Of a stretch of 64,000 nucleotides of DNA, positions 54,313-62,858 are shown piece after piece. Position 1 is the first letter of the stretch, and every line of letters begins with the position of its first letter. Origin of the DNA: Brevibacillus invocatus (GTDB lineage Bacteria > Bacillota > Bacilli > Brevibacillales > Brevibacillaceae); assembly GCF_003710915.1 (NCBI RefSeq), contig NZ_RHHR01000008.1:1-64000 (forward strand). Reading direction: 5' to 3'. The translations under genes were made by a program, and so were the position numbers. The notes beneath the pieces are model-generated. The model did no database searches. It saw only the letters and a program-made list of their open reading frames with translations, and was not told where the DNA came from.

Positions 54313-54780
54313 ATGTTCGAAGTAAAGCGTTTACAAATTAACTATAAGACACTGGAAGAATTCCAGCAGTTTCGCGAATTTGGCCTGGAGGAGCTTTCCA
54401 TGAAGGAAGACCTGGAGGCGAACATCGTGGAGAACGATTCGGAATCTCCATTTTACGGAATTTACGACAATGACCTTCTCATCGCTCGGATGAGCCTCTA
54501 TAAAATTGACGGAAAGTACGACCGCTACTTCCAGCCAGCTCAAGATTATTACGAGCTGTGGAAGCTGGAGGTCCTGCCTGACTATCGGGGTAAAGACTTC
54601 GGTACCATCCTGGTTAATCATGCAAAAAGCTTTGGTTCCCCGATCAAGACGAACTCCCGCTGCCGCGCCGATCAGTTCTGGCTGAAAATGGGCTTCACAC
54701 CTGTGAAGTACAACCCGATGCGTGACCGCGGTGAGAATCCTTATGTATGGTTGCCTGAAAACGTCGAGCTTCAGGATTAA
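54313..54780 (+). CDS. ylbP: GNAT-like N-acetyltransferase YlbP
   Basis: The 155-residue protein has a GNAT core with 'WKLEVLPDYRGKDFGTILVNHAKSF', where the R-G-K-D-F-G stretch corresponds to the acetyl-CoA-binding loop. It matches YlbP of Bacilli, whose substrate is unknown. The ATG follows GAGAGGAG. In B. subtilis it lies between ylbO and ylbQ (panE); here the five-gene carboxylase operon separates it from panE. Confidence 0.9.
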   Translation: MFEVKRLQINYKTLEEFQQFREFGLEELSMKEDLEANIVENDSESPFYGIYDNDLLIARMSLYKIDGKYDRYFQPAQDYYELWKLEVLPDYRGKDFGTILVNHAKSFGSPIKTNSRCRADQFWLKMGFTPVKYNPMRDRGENPYVWLPENVELQD

Positions 54781-54794
54781 TGCTGTGATACATG

Positions 54795-54827
54795 AAAAAA
54801 GAAGCGGTTGATCGCCGCTTCTTTTTT
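54795..54827. terminator. Bidirectional terminator between ylbP and rsfA
   Basis: AAAAAAGAAGCGG and CCGCTTCTTTTTT form a 13-bp stem including the A/T runs, between two convergent genes. Confidence 0.9.
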
Positions 54828-54849
54828 ATGCTCTTGATTAGGGAGCCCA

Positions 54850-55485
54850 CTACTTTTCTACGCGCTCCAGATTGCCGTTGGCATCCATCTTGAAGATGGG
54901 TTTGGACGATTCCTCTTCTTGTAAAAACGCCATTTTGCGCGCACGTTCCATGATCTGGACGAGTGCCCGATAATCCTCATTGACACCCTGAATCTGCTCC
55001 ATTTCCTTCCTGGCACGCTCATTGGCCTCGGCCAATTCTTTTATTTTCAACTCTTTTCCTTCTAACTCTTGTTCCAATTGTTTTACACGACGTGAAAGAT
55101 CCTTTTGACTCCGCAGCATACGAATGACTGCTTCAATCTGCTGATCCTCATCCTCATCGTGAGGCGACGCTCCAGAGGCTTGCACCACAGGGCGTTTCAC
55201 AGGAATTTGGATCGCCTCCACCTCTTCCTGCAGAGGTGTGATGATCCTACCCATTTTCTTCAATTGCTGTCTTTGGCTCTTGGCGATGGAGATTGCAGCA
55301 TCATATCGCTTGCGGACGCAACTGTTCCAACGAAAACCGCAGGCTGCTGCAGTCCGTCCTAACCGTTGTCCTACTTCTTCAAAAGCGGCAAGCTGTGTGC
55401 CGCCCTCTCGAATGTGACGTAAAGTGACCTCTGCCAATACCAGATCGTCATCTTCAGTCCACGCGTCTTGTCTGGAAGCTACCAT
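54850..55485 (-). CDS. rsfA: RsfA-family prespore transcriptional regulator
   Basis: The 211-residue protein has an N-terminal Myb/SANT-like domain ('[21 protein letters not shown]...[19 protein letters not shown]', about 8-62) and a C-terminal coiled coil (about 130-185). RsfA/GerR (YlbO) proteins modulate sigma-F- or sigma-E-dependent genes in sporulation. Convergent with ylbP, as expected from Bacillus gene order. Confidence 0.9.
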   Translation of the reverse strand: MVASRQDAWTEDDDLVLAEVTLRHIREGGTQLAAFEEVGQRLGRTAAACGFRWNSCVRKRYDAAISIAKSQRQQLKKMGRIITPLQEEVEAIQIPVKRPVVQASGASPHDEDEDQQIEAVIRMLRSQKDLSRRVKQLEQELEGKELKIKELAEANERARKEMEQIQGVNEDYRALVQIMERARKMAFLQEEESSKPIFKMDANGNLERVEK

Positions 55486-55507
55486 ATAAGTCCCTCCCGT
55501 AACCTTT

Positions 55508-55531
55508 AAAAAGGATGATGTAGTTCATCCT
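55508..55531 (-). terminator. Probable terminator between the enoyl-CoA hydratase gene and rsfA
   Basis: AGGATGA and TCATCCT pair around a 6-base loop, with a T run after them on the minus strand. It lies only 23 bases before the rsfA start, so readthrough or an upstream promoter with attenuation is possible. Confidence 0.55.
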
Positions 55532-55627
55532 ATGCTTTTCCCTATTCTTGTAGAATCGCTTTCTACTAGAAAAAGTATGTCCAAGCGAATAAATGTTTAA
55601 ACGGGAGAAACCTTGCTCTTGATTCAA

Positions 55628-56395
55628 TTACCTTTTTTTACCTTTATAAAGAAATTTTTCTACCACTTTGACATGCGCTTCACTTCCCCAAAGCCCTGCA
55701 CACTGCTCTACTTCAAGCTTGATCCGTTCTCCTTGTGCTAGGCCAGAGCGCTTCCACTGCAAGACTTGCATGTAGGCTTCAATCCCGACAAGTGGTTGAG
55801 CAGCAATTTTCATGGCGAAGCGCTCAACTTCCTGCTGTAATTCCTCTGCCGGGTATACAGCATCCACAAATCCGTATTCCTTGGCTACCTCAGCAGAAAT
55901 ACGTTCACCTGTCAGTAGCATGGACAAAGCTTTGGACTCCGGCAGCAGATCCAGCAAGCGAGCGCCTCCGCCCCAGCCTGTCGTGATATGCATACCGATT
56001 TGGACAAAGCCAAAGACAGCCTCTCGACTCGCAAAGCGAAAATGAGCTGCACCCGCTACCTCGCATCCGCCTCCAACTGCGGAACCATTGATCATCGCGA
56101 TAATGGGCTTGCTGTATTGGTCAATCTTTGACAGCAATGCTGCAACCTTGCCAAGCAATGGCTCCGCCTGCTCGCGACCCCGAGCAGCGATAAACTGTGG
56201 CAAGTCCCCTCCAGAGACGAAGCTTTTGCCTGCACCAGTCAGGATGAGCACCTTTACTTCGTCATCTCCAGCGCACTCATCAAGTATGTAAGTAAGCTCA
56301 TTCACCAGTTCTACACTGATTGCATTGTGCACCTCAGGCCGATTGAGCGTGATTGTAGCAATCCCGTTCTGTTTTTCAAAAAGAATGGTTTCCAT
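55628..56395 (-). CDS. Enoyl-CoA hydratase/isomerase family protein
   Basis: The 255-residue crotonase-fold protein has 'GAGKSFVSGGDLPQFIA' and 'INGSAVGGGCEVAGAAHFRFAS', the two halves of the oxyanion hole. Only one of the usual catalytic Glu positions can be recognised by eye, so hydratase activity is not certain. It is a single gene near rsfA, unlike the operon copy at 50.7 kb, from which it is clearly diverged. Confidence 0.85.
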   Translation of the reverse strand: METILFEKQNGIATITLNRPEVHNAISVELVNELTYILDECAGDDEVKVLILTGAGKSFVSGGDLPQFIAARGREQAEPLLGKVAALLSKIDQYSKPIIAMINGSAVGGGCEVAGAAHFRFASREAVFGFVQIGMHITTGWGGGARLLDLLPESKALSMLLTGERISAEVAKEYGFVDAVYPAEELQQEVERFAMKIAAQPLVGIEAYMQVLQWKRSGLAQGERIKLEVEQCAGLWGSEAHVKVVEKFLYKGKKR

Positions 56396-56489
56396 CGTAT
56401 TCTTCGCTCCCTTCTAACTGAATAGCTCTATTGTACAATCCACAGATACAAAATCCTACGTGAGTGACAGTGATCTGACAGGATAGCCA

Positions 56490-56518
56490 ATAAAAAAAGG
56501 AAGGCATCAGCCCTCCTC
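56490..56518 (-). terminator. Intrinsic terminator of the MgsR-like gene
   Basis: AGGAGGGC pairs with GCCTTCCT (one G-U) around a TGAT loop, followed by seven T residues on the minus strand. Confidence 0.8.
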
Positions 56519-56524
56519 TTTTCA

Positions 56525-56902
56525 TTAAGAAAGTAAATTTTTCATCGCGGATGAATTATATCCGACGATCAAGTTTTCGCCATCGGTCAGAATCGGGCGC
56601 TTCAGCAGCTGAGGTTCCTCGCTGAGCATTTCCAGCAGTTCCTTGACCGACATATCGTTAATGTCCACATCCAGGTTTTTAAAGCGTTGACTTCGTGTGG
56701 ACAAAATCTCATCCAGGCCGTTGCTTGTCATTTTAATAATATCAAGCAGCTCTTCTGCTGTTGGCGGGTTTTTAAACAAGTGACGCTCTTCGTAATGTAC
56801 CCCGTTTTCTGACAACCATGCTTTCGCCTTGCGACAGGAAGTGCAGCTAGGATACGTGAAAAACGTGATTTTTTGAGTGCGTGTACGTTCAGCAACTGCC
56901 AT
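56525..56902 (-). CDS. mgsR: Spx/MgsR-family RNA-polymerase-binding regulator
   Basis: The 125-residue ArsC-like protein has the redox pair Cys20-x-x-Cys23 ('YPSCTSCRKAKAWL') and the family segment 'LLKRPILTDGENLIVGYN'. In Spx and MgsR the CxxC pair is a thiol switch for stress-gene activation. Proximity to yqgY and yqgX homologs supports MgsR (YqgZ). The N-terminus is ~8 residues longer than in B. subtilis; GGAGGGG precedes this ATG. Confidence 0.82.
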   Translation of the reverse strand: MAVAERTRTQKITFFTYPSCTSCRKAKAWLSENGVHYEERHLFKNPPTAEELLDIIKMTSNGLDEILSTRSQRFKNLDVDINDMSVKELLEMLSEEPQLLKRPILTDGENLIVGYNSSAMKNLLS

Positions 56903-57282
56903 CAGTTACCCCTCCGTCTCTCTTCTTTACAGCATCCTTTTTCATCTATAGGTAGGTGTAAAAAGGCTTAACCGCTTTATAAAAGTTAGCAAATAAAAAA
57001 ACCTTTCTTACTTTGGATTATAAAGGTCTCATTAACACTATGTCAATAGTAGTTAATATAAAATATAGCCGTAAATCAAACGGTTTTTGTAGCATTTCAC
57101 GTGATAAATAACTGCGCTTTAAAGGTGGTCTTTTGGTCAGAATCCGGAAAATCCGGCTTCGATACGCATTCTTTCTGAGCTGTAATATCCGCAGAATGTA
57201 ACAGTTTGCACACTGTAACCTTAACAACCCTCGAAAAATCGGATACACTAATACAGATGCCATTCATGAAGGGGGTACCAGC
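56903..57282. other. 380-base gap upstream of the Cys-rich regulator
   Basis: The gap contains a hairpin ACCTTT/AAAGGT with seven T residues on the minus strand (56995-57027), possibly the end of a short leftward transcript. Near the right end are the promoter of the next gene and an ACAGT/ACTGT dyad. A leftward frame at 57018-57263 has no supporting features. The rest is AT-rich and unassigned. Confidence 0.5.
57221..57249 (+). promoter_or_regulatory. Promoter of the Cys-rich HTH regulator
   Basis: TTAACA (57221-57226) and TACACT (57244-57249) are spaced by 17 bases. Just upstream lies ACAGT-ttgcac-ACTGT (57201-57216), flanked by a repeated TGTAAC, a candidate operator. Confidence 0.6.
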
Positions 57283-57987
57283 ATGCAAGTTGATGATGCA
57301 CAAAAGTTAACCAGCGCTTTGGCGGACCCCACCCGTTTTTCCATTTATCAGTTTGTGGCATACAGTAAAAACCCGATAACGGTTCAGGAAGTAGCCGATC
57401 ATTTTTCCATCCACCCCAATGTGGCTCGGCTCCATCTAACGAAACTGGAAGACGTCCAGCTCCTCACAGCTGTTTCTGACAAGAGCGGCAAGGGTGGACG
57501 GCCAAGTCGTCTGTATTCTCTGTCTGATCAGGTGGTTAGCCTGCAGTTCCCTCCTCGTGACTACCAGTTGCTCGCTGATATCGCTATCGAAAGTCTGCTC
57601 TCGCTTGGAGAGCCTGGCGAAAAAGCGTTGATCAAGATGGGACATCGAATGGGGACAGAGATGGCAAAACGGGCGGTTGCCCAAAGTCATATACATGTAC
57701 AATCTGCAGACTTGGAAACAAAGCTTGACCAAATTCACCGACTCGTCGTAGCGCAAGGCTTGAAGCCGGAAATTGACATTATCTCTGATGGACTCTTGCG
57801 TTTTCGCGTGCAAAATTGCACGTTTTCTGAGTCTGCCAAAAAATATCCCAACTCCATCTGCAAAATGCATAATGCCTTGCTTACAGGAATATTTGAGACC
57901 TATCTGGGGAACATTGAATTACGAGAAGATGAATCGATGCAATGCGGATGTCAATCCTGCAATTATACGGTCATTCAGTATGGATAA
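57283..57987 (+). CDS. HTH transcriptional regulator with C-terminal Cys cluster
   Basis: The 234-residue protein has an N-terminal ArsR/DeoR-like winged helix (about 5-80, 'LTSALADPTRFSIYQFVAYSK', 'TVQEVADHFSIHPNVARLHLTKLEDV') and a wing-like 'GKGGRPSRLYSLSD'. The C-terminal domain carries Cys179, Cys193, Cys221, Cys223 and Cys226. This resembles the iron-sulfur sensor domain of SufR-type repressors in spacing, but is not identical. AGGGGG precedes the ATG. It could sense Fe-S, metal or redox state; the target is unknown. yqgY follows in the same direction with its own promoter. Confidence 0.78.
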   Translation: MQVDDAQKLTSALADPTRFSIYQFVAYSKNPITVQEVADHFSIHPNVARLHLTKLEDVQLLTAVSDKSGKGGRPSRLYSLSDQVVSLQFPPRDYQLLADIAIESLLSLGEPGEKALIKMGHRMGTEMAKRAVAQSHIHVQSADLETKLDQIHRLVVAQGLKPEIDIISDGLLRFRVQNCTFSESAKKYPNSICKMHNALLTGIFETYLGNIELREDESMQCGCQSCNYTVIQYG

Positions 57988-57996
57988 GTCCAAAAA

Positions 57997-58072
57997 GTTC
58001 ACGATTGTGTGAACAACTGCCAAAAAACCGTCATACCTTCCCGTTTACACGTGTTCACCTGTCCTATATAAT
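57997..58072 (+). promoter_or_regulatory. Promoter of yqgY with an upstream GTTCAC dyad
   Basis: TTTACA (58044-58049) and TATAAT (58067-58072) are spaced by exactly 17 bases, a strong vegetative promoter. Upstream, GTTCAC (57997-58002) and GTGAAC (58009-58014) form a perfect dyad with a 6-base spacer, and another GTTCAC (58052-58057) lies within the promoter spacer. This looks like an operator for an unidentified regulator. Confidence 0.65.
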
Positions 58073-58122
58073 GGGGAAGGAATCTTGTAAATATTGCCGA
58101 TTACGCAAAAGGGGGGATACAG

Positions 58123-58389
58123 ATGGATCGTATGTATCGCGTTCTTGGTTTCTGGACGATCGTGATCGCGCTGATGGCGTTCTGGGCACAGTTGTACCCA
58201 ATGGCACTGATCTTCTTTGGTTTGACCGCTTTCTTCGTAGCCCTGAGCTACATGAATCTGACTGAGCGGGTATACTTAAACATTTTCTTTGGATTTATGT
58301 TCTTGTCCTTCGTAGGTTTCACCTACTATACATTCTTCGTAATGCCTGTAGGTCCACAAGAACACGCACTCCTGCAAATGATGCTGTAA
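58123..58389 (+). CDS. yqgY: DUF2626 family membrane protein (YqgY-like)
   Basis: The 88-residue protein has three hydrophobic segments and starts 'MDRMYRVLGFWTIVIALMAFW', matching the DUF2626 (YqgY) family of Bacilli. No function is known. It has a strong promoter of its own and a strong terminator right behind it, so it is probably well expressed and monocistronic. A purine-rich site (AAAGGGGGG) precedes the ATG. Confidence 0.88.
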   Translation: MDRMYRVLGFWTIVIALMAFWAQLYPMALIFFGLTAFFVALSYMNLTERVYLNIFFGFMFLSFVGFTYYTFFVMPVGPQEHALLQMML

Positions 58390-58390
58390 T

Positions 58391-58423
58391 AAAAAAAGAT
58401 GCTCTCCATGAGCATCTTTTTTT
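58391..58423. terminator. Bidirectional terminator after yqgY
   Basis: AAAAAAAGATGCTC and GAGCATCTTTTTTT pair over their whole length around a 5-base loop, between convergent genes. Confidence 0.93.
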
Positions 58424-58445
58424 AATGGAGAAAATGATCCGAGAC

Positions 58446-59564
58446 TTACGACGGAAAAAATGAACAATCCTCCGCTACCTGTTTCCCCTGTACCATGACA
58501 CGAAACCTGCCTCCCAAGCCCGCCGGATCGACAAGTTGAACGATCGCACGATTTCTTTTCATGGCGTGGCTAGTAAAAGGGTCCCGATCAGAATGGGCGA
58601 CAGCCTTTTGCAACAGTCCGCTGCGCATGAGAAACTGATCCTGGCGCAAGTAGCTCAGAAGCTTCAGCCCCTCTTCTTCCCCTCTTCTCTTCCATTCGGT
58701 AAAGTTCACATGACTGGTGATATCCTGTTCTCCAACATTCAGAAAAGGATTATCATGCCCTTGATGCCGATGAAAACACATGAGGGTCCCTTTTTTGCGG
58801 CTCGGATGGTAGAGCTCCTCCTGCCAATCGCCGTAGTCGATCGTAATGACAAAGCCCTTGCTTAACAAGCGTGATACGTCATGGGCAGCCTGACCCATTC
58901 CCAGGTTTACCTCAATGCGCACTCCTTTTGGTACCTCAGCTCCATACTTTCGTACATACTCCTCTAGCTGTGGAGTAGGATCGCGTTCCATTTCAGCAAA
59001 ACCATCCTCTGTGACGGTCACCCACACTTCACGCCAACCTGCATCTTTTTTGACTGCAAGATGTACCGGAAATGCATCCAGCCATTCGTTGGACAAAACA
59101 ATTCCCTCGATGGGTCCCGCTGCCGCTGCTTCAGCCAGAGATCCGTGCCAGACAATCTCAATCTCATGACCCTGAAGATTTTCTTTTTGCAGTTGCCGAT
59201 GATAGGGACTTGTCTCAATCATGATGACTTTTGCAGTCTGGTACAGAGCCGGGTCGCTCTCGCGCAGCCGATCTAACATATGCCGGCAAAGCACCCCCGT
59301 CCCTCCTCCGATCTCTACAAGGGTAGGTTGTCTGAGCTGCCCCGCATGGAACATCGCTATTGCTACATCCGCCAACGTTTCTGCGAAGACAGGATGGACG
59401 GTCGTACTGGTGTAGAAGTCCCCTTCCTTCCCTACCTTTTGCCGATCGGTCATGTAGTAGCCCCAGACAGGATGGTAGAGAGCAAGCTCCATGAACCGCA
59501 TGAAGGGAATTGCCTGCTCCGGACTGCTTTTTATTTCTTCACGTATCCATTCGGTTAGACCCAT
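58446..59564 (-). CDS. SAM-dependent methyltransferase of the MidA/NDUFAF7 family
   Basis: The 372-residue protein has the family start 'FMRFMELALYHPVWGYYM', 'GDFYTSTTVHPVFAETLAD', a SAM-binding motif 'LVEIGGGTGVLCRHML' (about 82-97), and 'GIVLSNEWLDAFPVHL'. The eukaryotic relative methylates an Arg of a complex I subunit; bacterial substrates are unknown. It stands alone between two convergently ending genes. Confidence 0.88.
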   Translation of the reverse strand: MGLTEWIREEIKSSPEQAIPFMRFMELALYHPVWGYYMTDRQKVGKEGDFYTSTTVHPVFAETLADVAIAMFHAGQLRQPTLVEIGGGTGVLCRHMLDRLRESDPALYQTAKVIMIETSPYHRQLQKENLQGHEIEIVWHGSLAEAAAAGPIEGIVLSNEWLDAFPVHLAVKKDAGWREVWVTVTEDGFAEMERDPTPQLEEYVRKYGAEVPKGVRIEVNLGMGQAAHDVSRLLSKGFVITIDYGDWQEELYHPSRKKGTLMCFHRHQGHDNPFLNVGEQDITSHVNFTEWKRRGEEEGLKLLSYLRQDQFLMRSGLLQKAVAHSDRDPFTSHAMKRNRAIVQLVDPAGLGGRFRVMVQGKQVAEDCSFFPS

Positions 59565-59693
59565 TCTTCTCTTCTCCTGCTATCCAAATTCAACTCTATA
59601 AGGCTATAATACGAAAAGAAGTCATACAATGTAGAGACAAAAGTTCCTTTCAATAGGCCCAGAGTTGCCCATCACGATATAAAAGGTGAAAAT

Positions 59694-60767
59694 ATGCGCA
59701 AATTCCTGCTCATCCTGCTCCTCGTTCTGTGCCCCTTGACCGTGTTTGCCCAGGAAGAGCAGTCTGTTCCTCTGGAGCAGCTGATCTTGCAGCAGCATTT
59801 TACGCAAAAGGAACTGGAGCGAACGCTAACACTGATCAAGGATGAAGAAACCCGTACAAAAAGCGATATTGCCCGCCTGGAACTCGACATGCAACGGCAA
59901 AAACTAATGATAGATGCGATGCGCCGCCACGCGGGTGAAGTGGCGCGCGCCTATTACACAGGCGAACGCGCCGACCTCCTGACCCTGTTGTTTCAGGCAG
60001 AGAATTTCAATCAGCTGCTTCTGATGGTTGATTTTATGCAGTACCTCTACGAAAGGGATATCACAAGACTGGAGATGTTCCAGGAAGAACGAACCAGACT
60101 GGCAACCATGCAGGCCGATCAGCAGAACTACTTGACCGAGCTCGCTACGCTGCGGGCAAAATACGAAGTTCAGCTGACCGAAATGCTCGCCATTCAAGCG
60201 GAAAAGGAGCAAAATGTCCAAAAGCTGGACGACCCAACAAGTGTAGAATCTCTCATGGACCACCTGATCATTGATTGGCAGCAGCGCGGATTGCCTGCAT
60301 TCCAAACCTTTTTCGGCATGCTTGCCAACGTTATGGTCCAGGTTCCGGAGCTGGCTACTCCTGAGCGGATCCAGTCAAGCGGCTTTTTCACCCACACGCT
60401 GACGATCAAACAGGATGAGTTCAATCAATTCCTCGCTTCCAAGGACGAAATGTTCAAGCAATCCAAATTTATTTTCAGCGATAACAAGCTGATCGTGGAA
60501 GGTACCTATGACCATATGGAGCTTCGGCTGATCGGACGGTACGAACTGGTCTCACCCAAGCATTTGAAATTCCATATCGATTCTCTCTATTTTGACGGGT
60601 TCGAATTACCGCGCTCTACAGTGGATGAAATGGAGAAGATGTATGATCTCGGCTTCTACCCAGAGCTGATCTCCCCGAATATCCAAGTTGAAAAGATGAG
60701 CTTGAAGGATGAGGAGCTTAAACTGCAATTAAAACTAAATCTGCCCTTTGGGATGGGCAAACAGTAA
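59694..60767 (+). CDS. Secreted coiled-coil protein of unknown function (PcsB/CwlO N-domain-like)
   Basis: The 357-residue protein has a signal peptide (cleavage near 'VFAQ|EE', residue 20), then a coiled coil at about 25-195 interrupted by 'RAYYTGERADLLTLLFQAENFNQLL'. That interruption resembles the hairpin in the coiled-coil domain of PcsB/CwlO-type wall hydrolases. The C-terminal 140 residues have no hydrolase motif (no NlpC/P60 or CHAP Cys-His) and look like a beta-rich domain I do not recognise. AAAGGTG precedes the ATG. It might regulate rather than cut the wall; that is speculation. Confidence 0.65.
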   Translation: MRKFLLILLLVLCPLTVFAQEEQSVPLEQLILQQHFTQKELERTLTLIKDEETRTKSDIARLELDMQRQKLMIDAMRRHAGEVARAYYTGERADLLTLLFQAENFNQLLLMVDFMQYLYERDITRLEMFQEERTRLATMQADQQNYLTELATLRAKYEVQLTEMLAIQAEKEQNVQKLDDPTSVESLMDHLIIDWQQRGLPAFQTFFGMLANVMVQVPELATPERIQSSGFFTHTLTIKQDEFNQFLASKDEMFKQSKFIFSDNKLIVEGTYDHMELRLIGRYELVSPKHLKFHIDSLYFDGFELPRSTVDEMEKMYDLGFYPELISPNIQVEKMSLKDEELKLQLKLNLPFGMGKQ

Positions 60768-60796
60768 AGCCAGCTACTGCGTTAGCTGGCTTTTTT
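60766..60796. terminator. Bidirectional terminator between the coiled-coil and CapA-like genes
   Basis: AAAGCCAGCTA and TAGCTGGCTTTTTT pair around a short loop. The stem overlaps both stop codons. Confidence 0.88.
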
Positions 60797-62059
60797 CTGC
60801 GTGACTTCTTGAATCACATGGACGGGAATCTCTTGCTGCAAACGATTCATGTACTGAATCGCTTCTTTGGATACATTTACATCTTTCTCACTATTCTTTA
60901 GTTTTTCCAATGTTTGGGGAACAGGATAGATCACGTAGCTGCGCTTGCCGTTTTTACGTGAAAAATAGACATAAGTCGGAATCATTTCAGCATGCTCGAT
61001 ACTAGCTTCGCCATTCTCGCCCTTGTGCAAGGTCAGCTTGAGTATAGCCCCTACATCCTTGTAGTCCCAGCGTTGAGCCGAGATAAAGTTGCCCAGCGAA
61101 TAAGCGATCAATCCTTTGTGCTCCTGCCCATCCTCAAGGGTCACAGTCTTCCACTCGTACGGCTGCACGACATGGGGATGCGCACCGAGGATGAGATCTG
61201 CTCCGTACTGAAGCGCCGATTCAGCTGTTTGTTTTTGAAAAGCATTAGGTAGACGCTTGTATTCATCACCAAAATGGAGGGCAACCGCTACGAGATCCGC
61301 TCCTTTTTCTCTCGCTCTGGCGATGTCTTTTTTCATCAGCTCATGGTCAATCAGATTGACCAAATAGGGTTTGCCCTCGGGTATTGGAATGCCATTGGTT
61401 CCATAGGTGTACGAAAGCAAAGCCAGGGTCAGACCGTCTTTACTGAGCATAAGCGACTCATCCCGCTCCTGCGGATTTCGAAACGTGCCCGTGTGCAAAA
61501 GCCCCACCTGATCGAGATGCTCGATCGTTTTGAGAACACCAGCCTCTTTGCGATCCAGTGAGTGATTGTTGGCTGTGGAGACAGCGGTGAATCCGACATC
61601 TATCAACGTCTGTGCCAATGACTCCGGCGAGTTGAACATAGGGTATCCGGAGTAGCGGGCCTCCTGTCCGGTCAAGGTCGTCTCCAGATTGCCGATAACC
61701 CAATCCGCTTCTTGAAACAAGGGTTGAACATGGACAAAGGAAGGGAGGAAATCATAGGATTTTTCAGCCGAGTTCCATGCACCTTCCAGCTGCTGGTCGT
61801 GGACCATGATATCTCCTACGGCCATGACAGACACCCGTGTTTCGGGAAAGCGTGAGGCATTTTCTTCCTGCAGAGGTTCAGGCGGCGGCTCATAGCTCAC
61901 TTGCTCTGTGGCAGGCTCAGTGGCTGCTGAGGGAGGCATCGGCGGTGGTGGTTGAACTCTATTTTGTTCTTTCAGCTGTGTATTCGGCGGGACACAACCT
62001 GCGACCATTGCCAGGGCAAGAGCAATCGCCAGCGCCCCGCAACGCCATTTCACTTTCAT
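60782..62059 (-). CDS. CapA-family (poly-gamma-glutamate/capsule-type) lipoprotein
   Basis: The 425-residue protein starts with a lipoprotein signal ('LALAMVAGC', lipid-attached Cys about 20) and a Pro-rich spacer. A metallophosphatase-like CapA domain (about 75-385) follows with 'VMAVGDIMVHDQQLEGA', 'GNLETTLTGQ', 'ANNHSLD' and 'GAHPHVVQPYE', whose Asp/His residues bind metals. PgsA/CapA members act in poly-gamma-glutamate or wall-polymer export, but no other pgs genes are nearby. ATG 62059 follows AAAGGAG; the longer frame is not used. Confidence 0.88.
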   Translation of the reverse strand: MKVKWRCGALAIALALAMVAGCVPPNTQLKEQNRVQPPPPMPPSAATEPATEQVSYEPPPEPLQEENASRFPETRVSVMAVGDIMVHDQQLEGAWNSAEKSYDFLPSFVHVQPLFQEADWVIGNLETTLTGQEARYSGYPMFNSPESLAQTLIDVGFTAVSTANNHSLDRKEAGVLKTIEHLDQVGLLHTGTFRNPQERDESLMLSKDGLTLALLSYTYGTNGIPIPEGKPYLVNLIDHELMKKDIARAREKGADLVAVALHFGDEYKRLPNAFQKQTAESALQYGADLILGAHPHVVQPYEWKTVTLEDGQEHKGLIAYSLGNFISAQRWDYKDVGAILKLTLHKGENGEASIEHAEMIPTYVYFSRKNGKRSYVIYPVPQTLEKLKNSEKDVNVSKEAIQYMNRLQQEIPVHVIQEVTQKKAS

Positions 62060-62150
62060 GCTTGTCGCTCCTTTTTCTTTCGTGACCCCATCTTGTTTCG
62101 CCAAAAGTTTACAATTTCCTCCAAGTCCTCGTGTTGTTCTCTCTGGCGAC

Positions 62151-62798
62151 CTATCGAAGCAGCCCTGTTACGAAAGGATTGTAGGTCTTTTCCGTATCAA
62201 TTGTAGTTTTTGGTCCATGACCCGGATAGACGATCGTCTCATCATCCAGCTCAAACAATTTATCCTGAATACTCATCATAAGCGTCTCGTAATCCCCACC
62301 CAACAGGTCTGTACGTCCGATACTTTGGGCAAACAAGACGTCTCCACCAAAGCAATGCTGTCCGATCACAAAGGAGCAGCTGCCTGGCGAATGTCCCGGT
62401 GTATGCAGAACGCGAATCGACAAACCAGCCAATTCCAGTAGCTGCTCATCCGACAGCTCTTGCTCTGCCCGTTCACAAACGATCGGCTCAGGCAAATTCC
62501 AGCGGCTGGAGCCATTCAAATCTGGATTCGTTAGCCACTCCTGCTCAACCGGGTGAATGTAAACCGGTGCATGGGTCAATGCTCTGACCTGGTTCAATCC
62601 GCCGATATGATCCAGATGAGCGTGAGTCAATAAGATTGCGACGACATTTTTGTTGGCAATTGCCTTTAGGAGAACATCTGGGTCCATCCCTGGGTCGATG
62701 ACAATCGTTTCTCCGTTCTCTGTATTTGTCAGCACATAAGCGTTTGTCTGAAACATTCCCAGCGCATAGCTCTCGATAGTAAAGGATGCTTTATTCAT
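62151..62798 (-). CDS. yqgX: Metallo-beta-lactamase-fold hydrolase (YqgX-like)
   Basis: The 215-residue protein has the metal motif 'THAHLDHIGGL' (HxHxDH), His in 'LHTPGHSPGS', Asp in 'FGGDVLF' and a final 'YPGHGP', the complete set of a glyoxalase II-type binuclear hydrolase. The Bacillus relative YqgX is linked to methylglyoxal/bacillithiol detoxification. ATG 62798 follows GGGAGG; the frame extends far upstream without homology. Confidence 0.9.
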   Translation of the reverse strand: MNKASFTIESYALGMFQTNAYVLTNTENGETIVIDPGMDPDVLLKAIANKNVVAILLTHAHLDHIGGLNQVRALTHAPVYIHPVEQEWLTNPDLNGSSRWNLPEPIVCERAEQELSDEQLLELAGLSIRVLHTPGHSPGSCSFVIGQHCFGGDVLFAQSIGRTDLLGGDYETLMMSIQDKLFELDDETIVYPGHGPKTTIDTEKTYNPFVTGLLR

Positions 62799-62858
62799 AG
62801 GAACCTCCCTGTTTTTTTGGTACGATAAGGTAGAAAATCGTGATAGGTGGTGGGTCTC

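Noticed and set aside
57018-57263. Leftward 81-codon frame in the gap before the Cys-rich regulator
   Set aside because: No ribosome-binding site, overlaps the promoter of the next gene, and has an unnatural Arg/Leu-rich composition.
60782-62059. Poly-gamma-glutamate synthesis locus
   Set aside because: Only a CapA/PgsA-like gene is present; no pgsB or pgsC homolog is adjacent.
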